Assembly: GCF_021391495.1 (NCBI RefSeq)
Contig: NZ_CP090063.1
Coordinates: 682,001 to 746,000, forward strand
Source of the DNA: Amycolatopsis acidiphila
GTDB lineage: Bacteria > Actinomycetota > Actinomycetes > Mycobacteriales > Pseudonocardiaceae
Direction: 5' to 3'
Length of the DNA: 64,000 nt
Below, piece by piece: positions 58,672 to 64,000 of this stretch; within the stretch, counting starts at the first letter, position 1, and each line of letters begins with the position of its first letter. The notes beneath the pieces are model-generated. The model was not told the DNA's origin and did not search any database. It saw only the letters and a list, made by a program, of their open reading frames with translations. The position numbers were made by a program, and so were the translations under genes.

Positions 58672-60339
58672 GTGTCGGTCGCGAAGCTGGCGGCTTTGCC
58701 CGGGGTACGCAGAGCGAGCGAGTTGGCCGGGCGCACGCCCAGAAGCCGGGACGCTTCGGGTTCCCTCGGTGCCGGGCTGTTGGATGGGGATCCGGCGGTT
58801 GCGGTTGATCGTGTGGCGCCAGGCGGGGGCTCGGGGGCTGGTTTGCCGGATGGGGATCCGGTAGTTGCGGCTGGAAACGGGTTTGCGGCGCCGGGCGGGG
58901 GCCTGGCGGCTGGTCTGCCGGATGGTGTGGCGCCGTCGATCGGGGGCGGTGTTGCCGAGCGCGTGGCGCCGGGCGGAGGCCTGGCGGTTGCGGGCGGTGC
59001 TCTGTTGCCGGATGGGGATCCGGCGGTTGCGGCTGATCGTGTGGCGCCGGGCGGCGGCCTGGCGGCTGCGAGCGGCGCTGGGCTGCCGAGGGGTTCGCGG
59101 GCCGTTGCTGAGGATGCTGTCCACCCGGGCGGGGACCTGACGGCGTTTTCCTCGGCTCGGGTGAGTGGTGCGGCTCCGGCGTCGGGATCGAGCGGTTCCG
59201 TGGTGCGCACCGGCCTCCCGGAACATGCAGCGGCTTCGGGGATCGGCCTGGTCACCGAACGAGCAGGTTCGTCGATCTCGGCTTTTTCCGGGGCCTCACG
59301 GCGATCCGGTGGTCGGTCGGGAGCGGTCACCGCCGTTGAACTGGCGGCCTTGCCGGGTGTCAGCACGGCCAGCGGGGTGGCCGTCGCCCGGGCGAGGGCG
59401 CAGGTGACGGGGCGGGTGCTCCCCGTCCGGCGGGAACTGCGGGACCTGTTGCCCGAAGGCGGCCTTCGCCGTGGCAGCACGGTCGCGGTGCGCGGCTCGA
59501 CCTCACTGCTGCTCGCGTTGCTGGCCGAGGCCACCGCGACGGGGTCTTGGGCGGCCGCGGTGGGGATGCCGGACCTCGGCCTGGTGGCAGCGGGAGAGCT
59601 CGGGGTCGAGGTCGGTCGGCTGGCGCTGGTGCCACGGCCCGGGGTGGAGCTCGCCTCGGTGACCGCAGCGCTGCTCGACGGCATGGACCTCGTCGCGGTC
59701 GTCCCGGGCGGCACGGCTTCCTCGGTGGCGCGGCGGCTTTCGGCGCGGGCGCGACACCGGGGGGCCGTGCTGTTGTCGCTGGGACCGTGGCCGGGCGCGG
59801 ACCTGGAGCTCGGCTACGAGACCGGGGAGTGGACGGGCCTCGCCTCGGGGGCGGGGCATCTGCGGGCCAGGCAGGCTGACATCCGCGTCGCCGGCCGGGG
59901 CTCCGCGGCACGCCCGCGCTACGCCGAACTGATGCTGCCGGGGCCGGCGGAAGCGACCGACCACCGCGCCCCGGCTCCCCGCTTCGCCTGGATGATCGAG
60001 CCGGCCTCGGTGCAGGAGCCCGCCTCGGCTGCCGGGGCCGGCGGGATGGGCGAGGCCGCCGTGGCTGCCGGGCCCGGCTGGGCGGAGGCTGCCTCTGGTC
60101 GTGGGGCTGCCTCGGGGTGGGAAGTCCGTGCGGCTTCCCACCCCGCCGAGCTGCCCACGGCCGAAGCCGCGTGGCCGGAAGGCGCCATCCCCACCGCGCG
60201 AGACGGCTGGGACGCCACCGAAGCCCGGTGCGGCGATGGCTGGGACCCCGCACCCCGCCCCGCCTGGGACTCCGCCACCGCCGCACCCCACCCCGCCTGG
60301 GAAAACGACGGCCTCTGGGCCGAGGAGGGGGTGGGATGA
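58672..60339 (+). CDS. ImuA'-type RecA-like mutasome protein with repeat-expanded N-terminus
   Basis: This protein of about 555 residues pairs with ImuB and DnaE2 in damage-induced mutagenesis. The conserved RecA/SulA-like core lies near residues 240-435 (VTGRVLPVRRELRDLLPEGG, RGSTVAVRGSTSLLLALLAE, AAVGMPDLGLVAAGELGV, RHRGAVLLSLGPWPGADLEL). The usual protein is far shorter (about 200-330 residues); the first ~220 residues are a Gly/Ala/Pro/Asp repeat region and the last ~110 are Trp/Ala/Pro-rich. GTG 58672 has GGAGG 8 bases before it and starts VAKLAALPGVRRAS, which recurs at 59338 as VELAALPGVSTAS. The frame stays open through the array, so translation is likely. Confidence 0.82.
   Translation: MSVAKLAALPGVRRASELAGRTPRSRDASGSLGAGLLDGDPAVAVDRVAPGGGSGAGLPDGDPVVAAGNGFAAPGGGLAAGLPDGVAPSIGGGVAERVAPGGGLAVAGGALLPDGDPAVAADRVAPGGGLAAASGAGLPRGSRAVAEDAVHPGGDLTAFSSARVSGAAPASGSSGSVVRTGLPEHAAASGIGLVTERAGSSISAFSGASRRSGGRSGAVTAVELAALPGVSTASGVAVARARAQVTGRVLPVRRELRDLLPEGGLRRGSTVAVRGSTSLLLALLAEATATGSWAAAVGMPDLGLVAAGELGVEVGRLALVPRPGVELASVTAALLDGMDLVAVVPGGTASSVARRLSARARHRGAVLLSLGPWPGADLELGYETGEWTGLASGAGHLRARQADIRVAGRGSAARPRYAELMLPGPAEATDHRAPAPRFAWMIEPASVQEPASAAGAGGMGEAAVAAGPGWAEAASGRGAASGWEVRAASHPAELPTAEAAWPEGAIPTARDGWDATEARCGDGWDPAPRPAWDSATAAPHPAWENDGLWAEEGVG
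58774..59150 (+). repeat. In-frame glycine-rich tandem array within imuA'
   Basis: Five units of about 22-30 codons share the pattern GLPDGDPAVAADRVAPGGGL followed by AA(S)GA. All preserve the reading frame. At DNA level, GGATGGGGATCCGG and GGTTGCGGC recur; GTTGCGGC is at 58864 and 59026. The array is flanked by two copies of the imuA' 5' end. Confidence 0.8.
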
Positions 60340-61904
60340 ACCTCCCCGTGCGCATGCTCGTCGTGTGGTGTCCGGACTGGCCGGCGGTCGCCGCGGGGCT
60401 TGCCGCCGCCGTACCGGCGCACCTGCCCGCCGCGGTGTTCTCCGCCAACCGCGTCGTCGCCTGCTCCGCCCCCGCGCGCGCCGCCGGGGTCCGGCGTGGC
60501 ATGCGGCGCCGCGACGCGCAGTCCCGCTGTCCCGAACTCACGGTCTTCGCCACGGACGAGGGGCGGGACGCGCGGCTGTTCGAGCCCGTCGCGGCCGCCG
60601 TGGAGGAGCTCGCCGTCGGCGTCGAGGTGGTGCGGCCGGGCCTGCTGGCCGTACCGGTCGACGGGGCGGCCGGCTACTTCGGCGGCGAGCAGGCCCTCGC
60701 CGAACTACTCATGGACCAGGTGTCCGGCCGCGCGGGTGTCGAGTGCCAGATCGGCGTCGCCGACGGGCTGTTCGGCGCCACGCTCGCCGCGCACCGCTCG
60801 GCCATCGTCGACCGGGGATCCACAAAGGACTTCCTCGCCCCGCTGGGCATCACCGAGCTCGACCAGCCGGAGTCCGACCGCGCCGAGCTCGTGGACCTGT
60901 TGCGCCGCCTGGGTTTGCGCACCCTCGGCGCGTTCGCTGCGCTCACCGAGCGGGACGTGGTCTCCCGCTTCGGCAATCCCGGCCTGCTCGCACACCGCCT
61001 CGCGGGCGGCCTGTCCGAACGCCCGCCGCACCGCCGCCGCCCGCCGCCGGAACTGTCCGTCCCCAAGGAGTTCGACCCCCCGCTGGACCGGGTGGACGCC
61101 GCCGCGTTCATGGCCAGGACCCTCGCCGAGCGGTTCCACGCCGGGCTCGCCGCACACGGCCTTGCCTGCACCCGCCTCGGCATCTACGCCACCACCGAAA
61201 ACGGCGAGGAGCTGAGCCGGGTGTGGCGCTGCGCGGAACCGCTGACCCCGCAAGGCATCGCCGACCGGGTCCGCTGGCAGTTCGAAGGCTGGCTGCGCGC
61301 CGACGTCCGCGACCGGCCCACCGCCGGGGTCGCCAGGCTGCGGCTCGAACCGGAGGAGACCGTCGAGGGCAATTCCCTGCAGCTCGGTCTCTGGCGCGGC
61401 GGCGCACACGGCATGTCCGACGAGCAGGACGAGCGGGCGGGCCGGGCGCTCGTCCGCGTACAGGGCTTGCTGGGCCCGGAAAGCGTGTTCACCGCCGTGC
61501 TCGACGGCGGCCGCGGCCCCGCCGAACGGGTCCGGCTGGTGCCGTGGGGCGACCAGCGAGAGGCGACGAGCCCGCCGGAGACGGCGTGGCCGGGCCGGTT
61601 GCCGCAACCGTCCCCGGCGACGGTGTTCGCCGAGCCGGTGCCGGCGCGGGTGAAGGACGCGGCAGGCGAAGAGGTCTCGCTCACCCGCCGCCGCGAGCTC
61701 ACCGCCCCGCCGTCCGTGGTCGCACTGCCCGGCACCAAGCCGCGGCAGGTCCTGGACTGGGCCGGCCCGTGGGTGGTCGAGCCCCGCTGGGGCGGCACCG
61801 GCAGTCAGGTCCGGATCCAGGTGCTGCTGGCCGGCGAGCCGGCACTGGCCGTGTTGCTCACCAGAACCGACGAGAAATGGACCGTCGAAGGGATGTACGA
61901 CTGA
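60336..61904 (+). CDS. imuB: ImuB, Y-family polymerase-like mutasome adaptor
   Basis: ImuB links the mutasome to the sliding clamp and recruits DnaE2 and ImuA'. The 522-residue protein has the Y-family fold (VFSANRVVACSAPARAAGVR, PDELTVFATDEGRD-like palm region, SVPVDGAAGYF-like segment) but its first strand is MLVVWCPDWPAV, lacking the acidic catalytic residue pattern of active polymerases. A clamp-binding-like QLGLW follows near residue 350, like QLPLW of the mycobacterial protein. ATG 60336 overlaps the imuA' stop and follows GAGGAGGGGG. The end overlaps a 35-residue ORF. Confidence 0.9.
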   Translation: MNLPVRMLVVWCPDWPAVAAGLAAAVPAHLPAAVFSANRVVACSAPARAAGVRRGMRRRDAQSRCPELTVFATDEGRDARLFEPVAAAVEELAVGVEVVRPGLLAVPVDGAAGYFGGEQALAELLMDQVSGRAGVECQIGVADGLFGATLAAHRSAIVDRGSTKDFLAPLGITELDQPESDRAELVDLLRRLGLRTLGAFAALTERDVVSRFGNPGLLAHRLAGGLSERPPHRRRPPPELSVPKEFDPPLDRVDAAAFMARTLAERFHAGLAAHGLACTRLGIYATTENGEELSRVWRCAEPLTPQGIADRVRWQFEGWLRADVRDRPTAGVARLRLEPEETVEGNSLQLGLWRGGAHGMSDEQDERAGRALVRVQGLLGPESVFTAVLDGGRGPAERVRLVPWGDQREATSPPETAWPGRLPQPSPATVFAEPVPARVKDAAGEEVSLTRRRELTAPPSVVALPGTKPRQVLDWAGPWVVEPRWGGTGSQVRIQVLLAGEPALAVLLTRTDEKWTVEGMYD

Positions 61905-62011
61905 TGGAAGACGAGTTTCTCCGCGACATCCGGCTGTGGCTGCTGCGCGTGGACCAGGCGCTGGAGCCCGTGGAACCGGAGATCCCGCTGCCCCGGCTCC
62001 CGCTGGACTGA
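61904..62011 (+). CDS. 35-residue small protein between imuB and dnaE2
   Basis: This micro-ORF starts on the imuB stop (ATGA) and ends 3 bases before dnaE2, so it is placed like a genuine cistron of the mutasome operon. The product is acidic (about 9 Asp/Glu), with an amphipathic helix (FLRDIRLWLLRVDQALEPV) and a Pro-rich end (LPRLPLD). There is no family I recognise. It might be a translation-coupling device or a small mutasome subunit. Confidence 0.55.
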   Translation: MEDEFLRDIRLWLLRVDQALEPVEPEIPLPRLPLD

Positions 62012-62014
62012 CCC

Positions 62015-64000
62015 GTGGGCTGGAACAACCCCGCCGTCCCGTGGCGGCAGCTGGAACGGACGCTCAGCGGCGATCCGGCGCCCGTCGACGGCGGCGACAG
62101 CCCGGCGTGGAGCCGGAAGCGGGAGGGCTACCTGCGGCCGACGGACTTCCCGGCCCTGCGCGCGAACGACCTGTCCGGCGGCCGTGAGCGCGTGTCGTAC
62201 GCCGAGCTGCACTGCCACTCCAACTTCAGTTTCCTCGACGGCGCCAGCGATCCCGAGGAGCTCGTGGAGGAGGCGGCGCGGCTGGAGCTGGACGCGATCG
62301 CGCTCACCGACCACGACGGCATGTACGGCGTGGTGCGGTTCGCCGACGCGGCACGGGAGCTCGGCGTCAAGACGGTGTTCGGCACCGAGCTGAGCTTCGG
62401 CCTTTCCGGGCCGCAGAACGGGGTCGCCGATCCGGAGGGCGAGCATCTGCTGCTGCTCGCCAAGCGGGAAGACGGGTACGCCGCGCTGTGCCGGGCGATC
62501 ACCGCGGGCCAGTTGCACGGGCACGACGTGGAGCTGCCCAAGGCGCAGCGGGCGGAGAAGGGCCGTCCGGTGTACGACCTGGCGGCCGTGGCCGCGGAGG
62601 TGCGCGAGCAGGTCGTGGTGCTCACCGGCTGCCGCAAGGGCTCGGTGCGCCGGGCGTTGCTGCGGGAGGGGCCGGCCGGGGCGGCCAGGGAGATCCGGCG
62701 GCTGATGGAGCTGTTCGGGCCCGAGCAGGTGTTCGTCGAGCTGCTGGACCACGGTCATCCCGAGGACAGCACGCACAACGACGTCCTGGCCGCGCTCGCC
62801 GAAAGCCTGGGGGTGCTGACGGTCGCCACCAACGCCGTGCATTACGCGACCCCCGACCGCAGCAGGCTCGCCGGGGCGATGGCGGCGATCCGCGCGCGGC
62901 GCGGGCTCGACGAGATGGAGGGCTGGCTGCCCGCCGCCGGGATGGCGTTCCTGCACTCGGGCGAGGAGATGGCGCAGCGGTTCGCGCGTTACCCGGGTGC
63001 CGTGCAGCGCGCGGCGGTGCTGGGCCTGGAATGCGCCTTCGACCTGAAGCTGATGGCGCCGGACCTGCCGCCGTTCGACATCCCCGAGGGGCACACCGAG
63101 GCGACCTTCCTGCGCGAGGAGGTGTACGCGGGGGCGCGCAAGGAGTACGGCACACGGGAGGAGCGCCCGGACGCGTACGCGCAGATCGAGCACGAGCTGG
63201 AGATCATCGAGAAGCTGAACTTCCCCGGCTACTTCCTCATCGTCTGGGACATCGCGAAGTTCTGCCGCGAGAACGGGATCCTCTGCCAGGGCCGGGGATC
63301 CGCGGCGAACTCCGCGGTCTGCTACGCGCTGGGCATCACCAAGGTCGACTCGGTGAAGTGGAACCTGCTGTTCGAACGGTTCCTCGCGCCGGACCGCGAC
63401 GGCTACCCCGACATCGACCTGGACATCGAGTCCGACCGCCGCGAGGAGGCCATCCAGTACGTCTACGCCAAACACGGGCGCCTGCGCGCGGCCCAGGTGG
63501 CGAACGTGATCACCTACCGTGCGAAGTCCGCGGTGCGCGACGCCGCCCGCGCGCTGGGTCACTCGCCGGGCCAGCAGGACGCGTGGAGCAAGCAGATCGA
63601 CCGCTGGGGGCCGCTGCGAATCACCAAGGACGACCACGACCACGACATCCCGGTGCCGGTGCTGGAACTGGCGGGCGCGCTGGAGGACTTCCCGCGGCAC
63701 CTCGGCATCCACTCCGGCGGCATGGTGATCTGCGACCGGCCGGTGAGCGAGGTGTGCCCGATCGAATGGGCGCGCATGGAGAACCGCAGCGTGCTGCAGT
63801 GGGAGAAGGACGACTGCGCGTCCGCGGGCCTGGTCAAGTTCGACCTGCTCGGCCTCGGCATGCTCTCCGCGCTGCGCTACATGCTCGAAATGGTGGCCGA
63901 GCACAAGGGCGTCGAAATAGATCTGGGCAAGCTGGACCTGGACGACCGGAACATCTACGAAATGCTGCAGCGGGCCGACGCGATCGGCGTTTTCCAGGTG
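62015..64000 (+). CDS. dnaE2: Error-prone DNA polymerase DnaE2 (3' end outside window)
   Basis: DnaE2 is a C-family translesion polymerase expressed in the SOS response; with ImuA' and ImuB it forms the actinobacterial mutasome. The 662 codons visible include the PHP domain (AELHCHSNFSFLDGASDPEE, ALTDHDGMYG) and the palm (GYFLIVWDIAKFCREN, CQGRGSAANSAVCYALGI, DGYPDIDLDIESDRREEAI) with the catalytic Asp-x-Asp. The GTG at 62015 lies 3 bases after the small ORF. It is cut by the end of the window; a full protein has about 1,070-1,100 residues. Confidence 0.95.
   Translation, partial: MGWNNPAVPWRQLERTLSGDPAPVDGGDSPAWSRKREGYLRPTDFPALRANDLSGGRERVSYAELHCHSNFSFLDGASDPEELVEEAARLELDAIALTDHDGMYGVVRFADAARELGVKTVFGTELSFGLSGPQNGVADPEGEHLLLLAKREDGYAALCRAITAGQLHGHDVELPKAQRAEKGRPVYDLAAVAAEVREQVVVLTGCRKGSVRRALLREGPAGAAREIRRLMELFGPEQVFVELLDHGHPEDSTHNDVLAALAESLGVLTVATNAVHYATPDRSRLAGAMAAIRARRGLDEMEGWLPAAGMAFLHSGEEMAQRFARYPGAVQRAAVLGLECAFDLKLMAPDLPPFDIPEGHTEATFLREEVYAGARKEYGTREERPDAYAQIEHELEIIEKLNFPGYFLIVWDIAKFCRENGILCQGRGSAANSAVCYALGITKVDSVKWNLLFERFLAPDRDGYPDIDLDIESDRREEAIQYVYAKHGRLRAAQVANVITYRAKSAVRDAARALGHSPGQQDAWSKQIDRWGPLRITKDDHDHDIPVPVLELAGALEDFPRHLGIHSGGMVICDRPVSEVCPIEWARMENRSVLQWEKDDCASAGLVKFDLLGLGMLSALRYMLEMVAEHKGVEIDLGKLDLDDRNIYEMLQRADAIGVFQV

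Noticed and set aside
58461..59714. 417-codon minus-strand frame opposite imuA'
   Set aside because: It mirrors the in-frame repeat array on the other strand and crosses the LexA box and promoter; no ribosome site or family similarity.

Overview
The window is high-GC actinobacterial DNA. Gene content and order point to the Pseudonocardiaceae, most likely Amycolatopsis or a close relative. The assignment rests on gene order recalled from Mycobacterium tuberculosis (alr, tsaE, tsaB, rimI, tsaD, groES, groEL1, whiB3, sigD, rsdA, a DUF5319 gene, guaB, guaB3, choD, guaA; then chorismate mutase, pcrA/uvrD1, M23 peptidase, sucC, sucD, a DUF5336 gene, perM, purN, purH) combined with a BldM-like regulator of Streptomyces type. 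No rRNA, tRNA, CRISPR array, prophage or intact insertion sequence was seen.

Layout. 1-6.0 kb: end of a sugar-use operon (xylulokinase, sugar ABC ATPase), then alr, a hydrolase, tsaE and a zinc alcohol dehydrogenase in a tight overlapping chain. 6.5-9.25 kb (minus): malonyl-CoA synthetase matB and a fused carboxyltransferase. 10.2-12.6 kb: tsaB, rimI, tsaD. 12.6-15.2 kb (minus): an exported amidase, a 21-residue Cys-rich peptide and an SRPBCC protein. 15.3-22.4 kb: CIRCE-controlled groES-groEL1, divergent whiB3, a MerR-type regulator, a bldM-like gene, sigD-rsdA. 22.4-31.8 kb: GMP synthesis (guaB, guaB3, guaA), a ChoD-type GMC oxidoreductase, an aldehyde dehydrogenase, a rhomboid and a GIDE-domain membrane protein. 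31.8-37 kb: a WYL regulator opposite a DinB protein, then a PspC protein / PspC-histidine kinase / LuxR response regulator triad. 37-44.4 kb: EamA transporter and LysR, a Ser/Thr kinase beside a predicted pseudokinase, and two single-pass proteins with extracytoplasmic C-termini. 44.4-58.5 kb: chorismate mutase, pcrA, M23 peptidase, sucCD, perM, purNH. 58.5-64 kb: the SOS mutasome operon imuA'-imuB-small ORF-dnaE2, cut by the window end.

The least expected feature is a set of degenerate tandem repeats sitting at gene edges and carrying copies of the neighbouring gene ends. A 182-bp duplication at the tsaB/rimI junction creates a chimeric 61-codon ORF. The array after pcrA repeats the pcrA stop-codon context. 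The last codons of the M23 gene are copied 156 bp beyond the gene. The imuA' 5' end recurs 654 bp downstream in frame, separated by a glycine-rich array. Two further arrays fill 6.0-6.5 kb and 9.3-10.2 kb. The octamer GTTGCGGC recurs in four of these arrays.

DNA-damage control is visible at three places: a RecA-independent (PafBC-type) promoter before pcrA, an 11-bp-arm LexA palindrome before imuA', and a combined PafBC-type promoter plus perfect LexA box at 48.2 kb that drives no recognisable gene. Several genes (tsaB, choD, rhomboid, lysR, possibly sigD) have a -10-like hexamer placed so that transcription would begin at or next to the start codon, suggesting leaderless mRNAs. All function calls come from reading the sequence and from recalled family knowledge; no search was run.
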